DNA of 7,175 bases from Paracoccaceae bacterium (GTDB lineage: Bacteria > Pseudomonadota > Alphaproteobacteria > Rhodobacterales > Rhodobacteraceae): positions 1 to 7,175 of the forward strand of contig SLPP01000355.1 in NCBI GenBank assembly GCA_007131945.1, written 5' to 3'. The notes beneath the pieces are model-generated. The model did no database searches, was not told the origin of the DNA, and saw only the letters and a list, made by a program, of their open reading frames with translations. Shown piece by piece: positions 1 through 5,843 of the stretch. A program made the position numbers and the translations under genes. Every line of letters begins with the position of its first letter. The stretch's first letter is position 1.

Positions 1-899
1 AGCGGCGTGAGGTACATCGGGATCTGGTAGAGCCCGATGAACAGCAGAAGCTCGTCGACCAGCGCCGCCGGCAGGACGCTGAGAAAGAGCGCGATGTTGC
101 GGTTGCCGGCGACGATGCCGATTGGCGCCACCGTCGCCCGCGAGCCGCTGGCCCGCGCCACCAGCGCGGTGCCCGCCTGCAGCGCGAAATTGACCACGAG
201 CACCAGCGCCAGCAGCCCCCAGACCGCGCCGCCCTCGCGCAGTGCCGGGCCGACCGCGCCCATGATCGCGACGACAACGACACCGAGGATCAGCGCGGCC
301 AGCCCGTCCATGCGCCTGAGCGCCCGGTCGTGCCCCGGCACCACGCCCCTGAGCCGCAGGACCAGCGCGAAGCCGCCGGCGAGCGCGATCACCGCGAGGA
401 GCCGCAGCACGATCGCCGCGACCTCGCCCGGGTCGCCGAAGGCCGGAACCAGCGCGAAAACGGGGATCACGGTGAAGGGCAGCAGCGCGGTGCCGAGGAC
501 CAGCTGCCGCAGCGCCGGGACCGGGTCGCCGCCGGACATGATGGCGATGTTCGGGCTGCCGGTGATCGGCGCCGCGGCCAGCATCAGCACGATCCCCAGC
601 GCCGCCGCACCCTGCCAGCCCAGCCCGAGGAAGGCGAGCGCCGCCGCGACCGGCAGCGCCAGTTGCAGCGCCAGCGTGACCCCCAGCGCCCGGCCGATTC
701 CGCGCAGGCCGGCGCGCACGCCCTCGACGCCCAGCCGCAGCACCGCGAGGAAGAGAAGCAGCACAACCATCGGCGCGATCAGCACGCGGCTCGCCTCGGC
801 CGCCGCCGGCGCGACGAGGCCGAGCGCGACGCCGGCGGCGAGCCCCGCCACCAGCGCCATCCGCCCGTGCCGGGCGCAGAAGTCGAGAAACCCGCCCAT
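1..899 (-). CDS. BASS/SBF-like (bile acid:sodium symporter family) membrane transporter, 3' end cut by window edge
   Basis: An open frame read from ATG at 899 to the left edge gives 299 complete codons with no stop, so the C-terminus is missing. The protein is almost wholly hydrophobic, with a series of likely membrane helices (about residues 14-31, 38-54, 72-93, 99-111, 134-151, 161-182, 200-217, 227-246). Two short polar breaks resemble the family's conserved unwound-helix regions: GSPNIAIMSGGD at about 114-125 and GNRNIALFLSVLP at about 265-277. These match the BASS/SBF fold, which moves organic anions with a cation, usually sodium, across the inner membrane; the ACR3 arsenite exporters are a relative. 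The substrate cannot be told. The start is supported by GGAGG (905-909) five bases upstream. The gene lies 204 bp downstream of the small secreted protein gene on the same strand. The fold is fairly sure; the exact subfamily is not. Confidence 0.75.
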   Translation of the reverse strand, partial: MGGFLDFCARHGRMALVAGLAAGVALGLVAPAAAEASRVLIAPMVVLLLFLAVLRLGVEGVRAGLRGIGRALGVTLALQLALPVAAALAFLGLGWQGAAALGIVLMLAAAPITGSPNIAIMSGGDPVPALRQLVLGTALLPFTVIPVFALVPAFGDPGEVAAIVLRLLAVIALAGGFALVLRLRGVVPGHDRALRRMDGLAALILGVVVVAIMGAVGPALREGGAVWGLLALVLVVNFALQAGTALVARASGSRATVAPIGIVAGNRNIALFLSVLPAALVDELLLFIGLYQIPMYLTP

Positions 900-920
900 G
901 CCTGCCTCCGCCCGGCAGGC
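900..920 (-). promoter_or_regulatory. Perfect inverted repeat enclosing the transporter's ribosome binding site
   Basis: Two 7-base arms (GCCTGCC and GGCAGGC on the minus strand) flank a 7-base loop and end directly at the start codon. The Shine-Dalgarno GGAGG (905-909) spans the loop and the second arm. In RNA this could hide the ribosome site; as DNA it could be an operator. The symmetry is seen; the function is inferred. Confidence 0.4.
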
Positions 921-944
921 TACAGGTCGCGGCGGCATTGTCCA
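917..944 (-). promoter_or_regulatory. Candidate promoter of the BASS-like transporter gene
   Basis: On the minus strand TGGACA (939-944, one mismatch to TTGACA) is followed after 16 bases by TAGCCT (917-922), a GC-rich -10-like hexamer. A transcript starting near 910 would leave only about 11 untranslated bases, just enough for the Shine-Dalgarno. The -10 match is weak, so this is a candidate only. Confidence 0.25.
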
Positions 945-1046
945 GCCACGGGCCGGCTACCGCGCGGCGATCGGGGGCGTTCCGGCTGGCCGGCAACGGC
1001 GGCGGGCCGTCGATCCGGTGCTGCGGAAAGTGCCGGTCGCCTGGTG

Positions 1047-1061
1047 ACGGCGCGGCGCCGT
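1047..1061 (-). terminator. Weak candidate terminator hairpin after the small secreted protein gene
   Basis: A perfect 7+1+7 dyad (ACGGCGC / GCGCCGT) lies 43 bases beyond the stop codon of the 112-residue secreted protein gene. No run of T follows it on the minus strand, so it is at best a Rho-assisted or pausing hairpin. The rest of 900-1103 shows no gene. Confidence 0.2.
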
Positions 1062-1103
1062 GAACCGTTGCCTGCCCCTCCGCGGGCCGGCGGCGACGGG
1101 GCC

Positions 1104-1442
1104 TCAGTCCGCGCCGTCTTCGACGTCGGACTCCTCGTCCTCGCCATCGAGTTCGCCCTCGGCGCGCGGCTCGACTTCGGGCTCGGCGGCCTCGACCGGG
1201 TTCGCGGCCTCCTCGGCGGCGGCGTTGATCGCCTCGCAGCCGGCGATCGCCGGCGCCTGGGCGCAGACCATGACGCGGGTCAGCACGGTGGCGCAGCCCT
1301 CGGCGCGGCGGTCCTCGGTGCAGGCGGCGATGCGCTCGGCGGTGAGAACCGCAGCGGTCTCCTGGGCCAGCGCCGGGGGCGCCAGCAGGGCCGCCGCGGC
1401 GAGCGACAGGATGGAAAGCGGCATCGGCTTGGATCGGGTCAT
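1104..1442 (-). CDS. Small secreted four-cysteine protein with a strongly acidic C-terminal tail
   Basis: This frame encodes 112 residues of unrecognised family. Residues 1-27 form a Sec-type signal peptide: a basic start (Arg3, Lys5), a hydrophobic core (about 9-21), and a likely signal peptidase I site after Ala24-Leu-Ala26. The mature part has four cysteines, at 41, 50, 60 and 69, spaced C-x8-C-x9-C-x8-C, which suggests two disulfides in a small helical periplasmic domain. From about residue 77 the chain is low complexity, with 17 Asp/Glu in the last 36 residues. The ATG at 1442 is preceded by an AAAGGAA ribosome site; longer upstream frames would run into the regulator gene and spoil the signal peptide. 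It lies 71 bp after the Lrp-type gene on the same strand and may be co-transcribed with it. The acidic tail might bind cations, but that is a guess. Confidence 0.75.
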   Translation of the reverse strand: MTRSKPMPLSILSLAAAALLAPPALAQETAAVLTAERIAACTEDRRAEGCATVLTRVMVCAQAPAIAGCEAINAAAEEAANPVEAAEPEVEPRAEGELDGEDEESDVEDGAD

Positions 1443-1513
1443 CGCGGGTTCCTTTCGTGTGATGTCTTCGACAGAACGCCGGGCCTCGGCATCGGCTCCA
1501 TGCCGCGCCGTGC

Positions 1514-1978
1514 TCAGACCGGCAGGATGGTCGTCGCCTTGATCTCCTCCATCGAGAGGAGCGCGGTGACGTTGTAGATCTTCACGTCGCGGATCAGCGC
1601 CTGGTAGAAGGCGTCGTAGGCGCGCGCGTTCGCCACACGGACCTTGAGGATGTAGTCGATCTCGCCCGCCAGCCGATGCGCCTCCATCACCTCGGGGCGG
1701 GCGCGGACCGAGCACAGGAACCGCTCCTGCCAGTCTGCCTCGTGCTCCGAGGTCCGGATGAGCACGAAGAAGCAGGCCTCGAGCCCCAGCGCCTCGGGAT
1801 CGAGCAGCACCGTCTGCCGGCCGATCACGCCGGCCTCGCGCAGCTTGCGGATGCGGTTCCAGACCGGCGTCTTGCTGGAGCCGACCTTGCGCGCGATCTC
1901 GTCCAGCGACTGGCTCGCGTCCTGCTGCAGCTCGGCCAGGATCTTGCGGTCGAGCGGGTCGAGATCATGCGCGGGCAT
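1514..1978 (-). CDS. Lrp/AsnC-family transcriptional regulator
   Basis: The product has 154 residues, the usual size for the family. The N-terminal winged helix-turn-helix (about 5-55) starts with LDPLDRKILAELQQD, has its recognition helix around 34-48 (SSKTPVWNRIRKLRE), and ends with EAGVIG. A C-terminal RAM ligand-binding domain follows (about 65-145), with the family GEIDYILKV signature at 105-113. Such proteins form dimers or octamers, bind an amino acid or similar small molecule, and control metabolic or transport genes, often including their own. The ATG at 1978 is chosen because GGAG lies about seven bases upstream and the family N-terminus starts there; longer frames would extend into the divergent pilin gene. 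It is divergent from the tad-type pair and upstream of the secreted-protein and transporter genes, both plausible targets. The effector and targets are unknown. Confidence 0.92.
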   Translation of the reverse strand: MPAHDLDPLDRKILAELQQDASQSLDEIARKVGSSKTPVWNRIRKLREAGVIGRQTVLLDPEALGLEACFFVLIRTSEHEADWQERFLCSVRARPEVMEAHRLAGEIDYILKVRVANARAYDAFYQALIRDVKIYNVTALLSMEEIKATTILPV

Positions 1979-2005
1979 CGGCGTCTCCGTCGGCGATGAG
2001 CGCGG

Positions 2006-2033
2006 TTTATCCTGCGGACGCGCAGCGGGCAAG
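2006..2033 (-). promoter_or_regulatory. Candidate promoter of the Lrp/AsnC-family gene
   Basis: On the minus strand CTTGCC (2028-2033) resembles the alphaproteobacterial -35 CTTGAC, and after 16 bases GATAAA (2006-2011) resembles a -10. Transcription would start near 1999, leaving about 20 bases that contain the GGAG ribosome site. No equally clear promoter for the divergent plus-strand pair was found in 1979-2132. Confidence 0.4.
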
Positions 2034-2103
2034 TCGCCGACCCGCCGCCGGGCTGCCGCGCTTCCGTCCAACTTTCGCCGGAATTCTCCTGCGTTCTGGA
2101 CAC

Positions 2104-2137
2104 CGTGTGACACGAGTGAGCAGGAGTAGCGAGTGAG
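2104..2137 (+). promoter_or_regulatory. Leader of the TadE-like gene: short dyad, direct repeat and ribosome binding site
   Basis: The AGGAG at 2122-2126 sits six bases before the GTG start at 2133, and a TAG in the same frame at 2127-2129 rules out any start further upstream. Just before it lies the dyad CGTGT-G-ACACG (2104-2114). The 8-mer CGAGTGAG occurs twice (2113-2120 and 2130-2137), flanking the ribosome site. The dyad could be an operator; both repeats are short enough to be chance. Confidence 0.35.
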
Positions 2138-2546
2138 TGCCCAATCGCCGACCCGGCCGTCTGCCTGGCGCGGGCGCCTGAAGGACGATTCCGGCAGCGC
2201 CTCGATCGAGGCGGTGATCTGGATGCCGGTCTTCATCGTCTTCATCGCGCTCGTCTTCGATGCCTCGATGATCTTCATGAACCGTGCCCATGTGATGCGC
2301 GCGATCCAGGACGGCAACCGCCTCTACGCGGTCGGCCGGGTGAACACGCTCGAGGAGACCGAGGCGGCGATCGCGGCCGGGGTGGCGCGGTTCGGCGCCA
2401 CGGTCGAGCCGGTCACCCAGCGCCAGGGCCAGTTCGTGCAGAGCGTAGTCACCGTGCGCGCCGGCGATCTGTCGGGCGTCGGGCTGCTGCAGCCCTTCGC
2501 CAATCTGCAGCTCACCATCTTCGCCCATCACCTGATCGAGGATTGA
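2133..2546 (+). CDS. TadE-like pseudopilin (Tad/Flp pilus assembly family)
   Basis: The product has 137 residues. A short basic cytoplasmic leader (1-21) ends in DDSG, followed by SASIE and a hydrophobic helix (about 28-48). Gly21 just before the cut and Glu26 at +5 of the mature protein are the classic prepilin-peptidase pattern of TadE/TadF pseudopilins. The remaining ~90 residues form a small soluble periplasmic domain without cysteine. Such proteins are minor inner-membrane components that help assemble Flp pili. The GTG start is fixed by an in-frame stop six bases upstream and an AGGAG site. The TadG-like gene follows after 20 bases, so the two form an operon. No pilin (flp), prepilin peptidase (tadV/cpaA), ATPase (tadA) or secretin gene is in the window. 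The family is fairly certain; whether it is TadE or TadF proper is not. Confidence 0.85.
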   Translation: MSAQSPTRPSAWRGRLKDDSGSASIEAVIWMPVFIVFIALVFDASMIFMNRAHVMRAIQDGNRLYAVGRVNTLEETEAAIAAGVARFGATVEPVTQRQGQFVQSVVTVRAGDLSGVGLLQPFANLQLTIFAHHLIED

Positions 2547-2566
2547 GGGCCGAAACGAGGTTCACC

Positions 2567-3904
2567 ATGCGTCTTTCCGTCCGGTTCGGCCCCCGTCTGC
2601 GCGACTTCGCGCGCGACGCGCGCGGCTTCTTCAGCGTCTTCAGCCTCTATGCGCTGGTGGTGATGATCCTTCTGGTCGGCTTCGCGCTCGACCTGGCGAA
2701 CCACTACTCGGCGCGCACGCAGCTGCAGGTCGCGGCCGACACGGCTGCCCATGCCGCGCTGGTCACGCGCCGGCGCGAGAACGCCGAGGAGGCGAAGGAC
2801 ACCGCACTGGTGCTGCATTCGGCCAACATGTCACCCGAGCGCTTCGGCGCAGCGCTGACCGAGGACGACATCGAGTTCGGCACCTGGAGCTTCGCGAACC
2901 GGACCTTCACGCCGGATCCCGATTCACGCACCGCGGCGCGCGCCACGGCCCGCATGGCCAGCAGCCGCGCGAACGAGTTGCGCACCTTCCTTCTGCGCTT
3001 CGCCGGCGTGTCGGCCTTCGACGTCGAGGCGACAGCTGTCTTCAGCGTCTATCAGCCGGCCTGCCTGCGCGAGGGATTCGTCGCCGAGGGACGGGTCGAC
3101 ATGCAATCCAACAACAACTTCCTCAACGGCTTCTGCATCCATTCGAACGATCACGTGCGGATCAACCAGAACAACTATTTCGAGGAGGGCACGATCGTCT
3201 CGATGCCCGATCTCGACAAGCTGGACATCCCCAACAGCGGCTTCGAGCGCAACGAGGGGCTGGAAGCGGCGCTGCGCGAGGGCAGTATCGACATCCGCAT
3301 CCTCAACGAGTTCGACACCATCCGCACCGGTCTTCTGGATCGCGACCCGAACTACCTGCCGGACTACATCGACCCGATCGACCCGGTGGTCTACCAGAAC
3401 CTGACCCGCAACAACAATTCGCTCACCGCCGCGGATTTCACGCCGAACCGGGTTCACGAACTGACCTGCACCCGCTCCAACGGGTCGATCAGCATTCCGA
3501 ACAACACGGTGATCAGCAACGTGGTCATCGTGACCAACTGCCCGATCTCGATGGGTCAGAGCGTCCAGCTCGAGGATGTGGTGCTCTTCACCACCTCGAC
3601 CGACAGCCGTTCGATCGACGGCGCCTCGGGGGTCAATCTCGGCAAGCCCGACGACTGCGCACCCGGCGGCGGCGTGCAGATCCTGACCATGGGCGGCATG
3701 CGCTTCCCCTCCGCGATGGGAATTTTCGGCGGCCAGCTGCTGGCCCAGGGCAGCATCGAGTTCGCCGCCCGCGCCGACGGCATCCAGGGCGCCTCGATGG
3801 TCGCCGGGGGCGAGATCGACGGCACCTCGAATTCCAACATGTCGCTCTGCGGGACGGGCATGGAAGGCAATTTCGAGGCCGACTACTTCCGCATGGTTCT
3901 CTGA
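2567..3904 (+). CDS. TadG-like pilus-assembly protein with an Asn-rich, cysteine-containing C-terminal domain
   Basis: The product has 445 residues. After a basic leader (1-20) comes one membrane helix (about 21-41) and the segment ALDLANHYSARTQLQVAADTA (split over about 40-60), typical of the TadG N-terminal domain, whose members anchor in the inner membrane and act in Tad/Flp pilus assembly. Residues ~80-160 are mixed. From ~165 on, the chain is rich in Asn, Ser, Gly and Thr with short strand-like stretches (NNNFLNGF, NNTVISNVVIVTN, GIFGGQLLAQG), suggesting a beta-helix-like surface domain. Six cysteines (166, 190, 301, 325, 364, 428) all lie in this part and could form disulfides. No clear von Willebrand A metal site (DxSxS) is visible, unlike longer TadG proteins. 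The ATG at 2567 is preferred over an upstream TTG because ACGAGG lies six bases before it. A strong terminator follows. The N-terminal assignment is good; the role of the C-terminal part is unknown. Confidence 0.82.
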   Translation: MRLSVRFGPRLRDFARDARGFFSVFSLYALVVMILLVGFALDLANHYSARTQLQVAADTAAHAALVTRRRENAEEAKDTALVLHSANMSPERFGAALTEDDIEFGTWSFANRTFTPDPDSRTAARATARMASSRANELRTFLLRFAGVSAFDVEATAVFSVYQPACLREGFVAEGRVDMQSNNNFLNGFCIHSNDHVRINQNNYFEEGTIVSMPDLDKLDIPNSGFERNEGLEAALREGSIDIRILNEFDTIRTGLLDRDPNYLPDYIDPIDPVVYQNLTRNNNSLTAADFTPNRVHELTCTRSNGSISIPNNTVISNVVIVTNCPISMGQSVQLEDVVLFTTSTDSRSIDGASGVNLGKPDDCAPGGGVQILTMGGMRFPSAMGIFGGQLLAQGSIEFAARADGIQGASMVAGGEIDGTSNSNMSLCGTGMEGNFEADYFRMVL

Positions 3905-3932
3905 GCACCGCCACGCATCGGCAGAACGCGGA

Positions 3933-3966
3933 AAGGGCGGCCGGCAGGTGCCGGTCGCCCTTCTTC
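3933..3966 (+). terminator. Intrinsic terminator after the tad-type pair, possibly bidirectional
   Basis: A 14-bp stem with a single G-T wobble (3933-3946 with 3949-3962) begins 29 bases after the TadG-like stop and is followed by TTCTTC. Read on the minus strand the stem ends in TTTCC, so it may also stop transcripts of the convergent large terminase gene, which ends at 3986. Confidence 0.85.
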
Positions 3967-3985
3967 GTAACGGGTGGTTCGTCGC

Positions 3986-5356
3986 TCAGAGCGAACGCAG
4001 GCGCGGGTCGCGCCAGCGCGCGGCCGGCTCGATGATCAGCTCGTGCAGCGCCCAGACCAGCGCATCGACGCGGTCGGGGCTGCCCTGGCCGCGAAACCCC
4101 TGCGCCGTCATCAGAGCCATCTGCTCCTCCAGCGCCGCGAGCCCCGGCAGGTGCTTCACCCGCCCCTGTTCGTAAAGCGCCGCGACCGGCTCGGCGCGCG
4201 CCGCCTTGCCGCGGGTCGCGCGCACCGCGCGATAGGGCACCAGCGGGTCGACCTGGCGCAGCACGTCGGCGATCAGCTCGCCCCCCTGGTTCACCTCGGC
4301 GACGACGCGCTCGGCCCCGTGGCGCGCCTTCGCCGCCAGCGCCGCCCGCGCCCATTCCGAGGGCGAGGCCGCCTCGACGCTGGCATCCTCGATGACATAG
4401 GCGCGCCAGTCCTGCACCGGCCCCTCGGTCACCGCGCCGACGACCATGATGCCGCAGACATCCGATTTCGCATGCCCGGTCACCGCCGGGTCGATGGCGA
4501 CCACGACGCGGGTGAGTGGCGGCAGGTCGCGGATCCGCGCGCTCTCGATCAGCGCGGTCGGGAAGAGCGTGCCCTCGGCATCCTCCATCAGCACGCCGTC
4601 GAGTTCCTGCCTGCCCAGCCGCGTCGCGCCGTAGCGCAGCTGCATCTCTTCCAGGAACGACGCCGCCAGCCAGGCCTTGTTGGCGCTCGTCGGCGCGTGC
4701 GTCGTCACCGTGCTGGGCAGTCCCAGAATGCGCTTCAGGGTCGGCTGCGCCCGCGGCGTCGTGGTCACGATCTGCTGCGGGTGATCGCCCAGGCGCAGGG
4801 CGAACTGGAGCATGTCCCAGGCTTCCTCGGCCTTCTTCCACTTGGCCAGTTCGTCGGCCCAGGCGGCGTCGAACTGCGGCCCGCGCAGCGCCTCGGGCTC
4901 CTGGGCGGAGAACGCCTGGGCGATCGCCCCGTTCGGCCAGACGAGGCGGCGCTTCGTCGCCTCCCATTCCGGCCGCCGGTCGGGCGGCGAGCAGGCAAGG
5001 ATGCCGCTGTCGCCGAAGATCATCACGTCGCGCGCCTGGTCATAGGTCTCGCCGACCAGCGCGACGCGCCTGGCGCTGCCCGGATCGCCCGGGCGCGCGC
5101 CCTCGACCTGGGCGCGGACCCATTCGGAGCCGGCGCGGGTCTTGCCCGCGCCGCGCCCGCCGATGCAGATCCAGGTCCGCCATGGCCCGCCCGAGGCCGT
5201 GGCCTCGGGCGGCAACTGGTGCGGCAGTGCCCAGAACTCGAAGAGCCAGGGCAATGCCATCAGCGCCTCGTCGCTCAGATCATTCAGGAAGGCCTCCTGC
5301 ACCGAGGCTGGCGCGCAGGCGATCCATTCGGCGTCGGATCTCGGCACGGGCTGCAT
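3986..5356 (-). CDS. terL: Large terminase subunit (DNA-packaging ATPase/nuclease), GTA gp2-like
   Basis: The product has 456 residues from the chosen ATG. The N-terminal ATPase carries Walker A GGRGAGKT (66-73), a Walker B ending in Asp168-Glu169 within FDAAWADELAKW, and the coupling motif TTTPRA (198-203). The C-terminal RNase H-like nuclease shows acidic residues at Asp289 (VVVAIDP), Glu354 (VAEVNQGG) and Asp428/Asp431 (GSPDRVDALVWAL). This enzyme pumps DNA into a procapsid and cuts it. Length, PPDRRPEWE, LRGPQFDAAW and TRGKAARAEPVAALYEQGRV strongly recall Rhodobacterales GTA large terminases. All catalytic motifs appear intact. The start at 5356 overlaps the small terminase gene by 77 bases and has no clear Shine-Dalgarno; ATG 5260, with a GAGG before it and no overlap, is the alternative. 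No portal gene follows: a convergent pilus gene lies 81 bases beyond the stop. G+C content is host-like. Confidence 0.92.
   Translation of the reverse strand: MQPVPRSDAEWIACAPASVQEAFLNDLSDEALMALPWLFEFWALPHQLPPEATASGGPWRTWICIGGRGAGKTRAGSEWVRAQVEGARPGDPGSARRVALVGETYDQARDVMIFGDSGILACSPPDRRPEWEATKRRLVWPNGAIAQAFSAQEPEALRGPQFDAAWADELAKWKKAEEAWDMLQFALRLGDHPQQIVTTTPRAQPTLKRILGLPSTVTTHAPTSANKAWLAASFLEEMQLRYGATRLGRQELDGVLMEDAEGTLFPTALIESARIRDLPPLTRVVVAIDPAVTGHAKSDVCGIMVVGAVTEGPVQDWRAYVIEDASVEAASPSEWARAALAAKARHGAERVVAEVNQGGELIADVLRQVDPLVPYRAVRATRGKAARAEPVAALYEQGRVKHLPGLAALEEQMALMTAQGFRGQGSPDRVDALVWALHELIIEPAARWRDPRLRSL
5187..5212. repeat. Perfect 12-bp inverted repeat inside the large terminase gene
   Basis: CCGCCCGAGGCC (5187-5198) and its exact reverse complement (5201-5212) are separated by two bases. 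It encodes the PPEATASGG linker just before the Walker A region (about residues 49-57). It would form a very stable hairpin in mRNA. The symmetry is seen; a purpose is not. Confidence 0.7.
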
Positions 5357-5642
5357 CGAGGTCGAGTTCGATCGACCTGTCGCTGCCTCCCGGGTCTCCC
5401 AAGTATTTGTCGAACCTGTTTTGTGCATTGATCGTCGATACCCCGACTTTTGTGAACTCTTCGACGACCTTCGGCAGATCTCCGATGGCGTCGTGTCTTC
5501 CGGCCTCGAGTTCATCGGTGATCGCGATGACCTTGTTTGCCGTCTTGGACAGGACACGGATCATGAACCGCGCAATGTTTTTTCCTGCCGCCTGTTCCGG
5601 ATCGAGCTCGTTTATTGTTATCGTTGTCGTTTCTTTTTTCAT
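5280..5642 (-). CDS. Probable small terminase subunit, GTA gp1-like
   Basis: The product has 120 residues. It is predicted mostly helical: an N-terminal stretch with a polar start (2-13), a helix-rich core (about 18-75: GKNIARFMIRVLSKTANKVI, then VVEEFTKVGVSTINAQNRF), a short disordered link (82-90) and an amphipathic C-terminal helix (93-113). The assignment rests mainly on position: it directly precedes and overlaps the large terminase, as the small subunit gene does in the R. capsulatus GTA. Small terminases form rings that hold DNA and feed it to the motor; GTA versions bind DNA with little sequence choice. The ATG at 5642 is the only start between an in-frame upstream stop (5661-5663) and residue 27. 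It lacks a Shine-Dalgarno and opens with AT-rich codons, including two rare ATA, unlike its neighbours. No helix-turn-helix was recognised by eye, so it is called only probable. Confidence 0.62.
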   Translation of the reverse strand: MKKETTTITINELDPEQAAGKNIARFMIRVLSKTANKVIAITDELEAGRHDAIGDLPKVVEEFTKVGVSTINAQNRFDKYLGDPGGSDRSIELDLDAARAEIRRRMDRLRASLGAGGLPE

Positions 5643-5680
5643 TCTTGTTTTTGCCCGTTCTCATGCTGCTCCGCACGAGC

Positions 5681-5719
5681 GAAAAGAAAAAGCGGCCCGG
5701 GACGCACCCGTGCCGCTTT
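5681..5719 (-). terminator. Intrinsic terminator between mltG and the small terminase gene
   Basis: Arms 5689-5696 and 5712-5719 (AAAGCGGC / GCCGCTTT) pair perfectly. After one C-T mismatch, 5698-5701 pairs with 5707-5710 around the loop ACGCA. Read on the minus strand the stem is followed by TTTTTCTTTTC, a textbook tail. It most simply ends fabF-mltG transcription, but it lies only about 40 bases before the small terminase start, so it could also sit in that gene's leader. Confidence 0.85.
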
Positions 5720-5743
5720 CGCAATTCTTCCAGCCTGGACGAA

Positions 5744-5772
5744 TGGTTACATCAGAGCGTGCGCAAAGTCAA
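5744..5772 (-). promoter_or_regulatory. Candidate promoter for the terminase pair
   Basis: On the minus strand TTGACT (5767-5772) is followed after 17 bases by TAACCA (5744-5749). The -35 is good and the -10 poor. If real, transcription would begin near 5737 and run straight through the 5681-5719 hairpin before the small terminase start. The remaining DNA between mltG and that start (5643-5843) holds no gene. Confidence 0.3.
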
Positions 5773-5843
5773 TTCGCTAACGACCTGATTGCGCCCGGAA
5801 AAAACCTAAAATCCGACACAATCCGCCAATCGCGCCCCGCAAG

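Noticed and set aside
801..840. 11-bp inverted repeat (801-811 and 830-840) inside the transporter gene
   Set aside because: It falls in an Ala/Gly-rich helix coded by GCC/GGC-type codons, where such symmetry arises from composition.
1239..1254. Perfect 16-bp palindrome GCCGGCGATCGCCGGC in the secreted-protein gene
   Set aside because: It encodes the normal AIAGC stretch and is built from favoured codons; its GCGATCGC-like core recalls cyanobacterial HIP1, but one copy in a GC-rich alphaproteobacterium is not evidence.
37..1577. Long plus-strand open frames opposite the transporter, secreted-protein and regulator genes
   Set aside because: Their products are Arg/Pro/Ser/Ala-rich and low in complexity, typical antisense shadows in GC-rich DNA. 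The minus-strand readings give recognisable proteins.
1979..2317. Upstream extension of the Lrp/AsnC-family gene
   Set aside because: The extra N-terminus would be antisense to the TadE-like gene and has no family similarity; the ATG at 1978 has a ribosome site.
3986..5642. Reading the terminases as part of a complete prophage or full GTA cluster
   Set aside because: No integrase, attachment repeat, portal, capsid, protease or tail gene is present on either side within the window, and both flanks are ordinary chromosomal genes.
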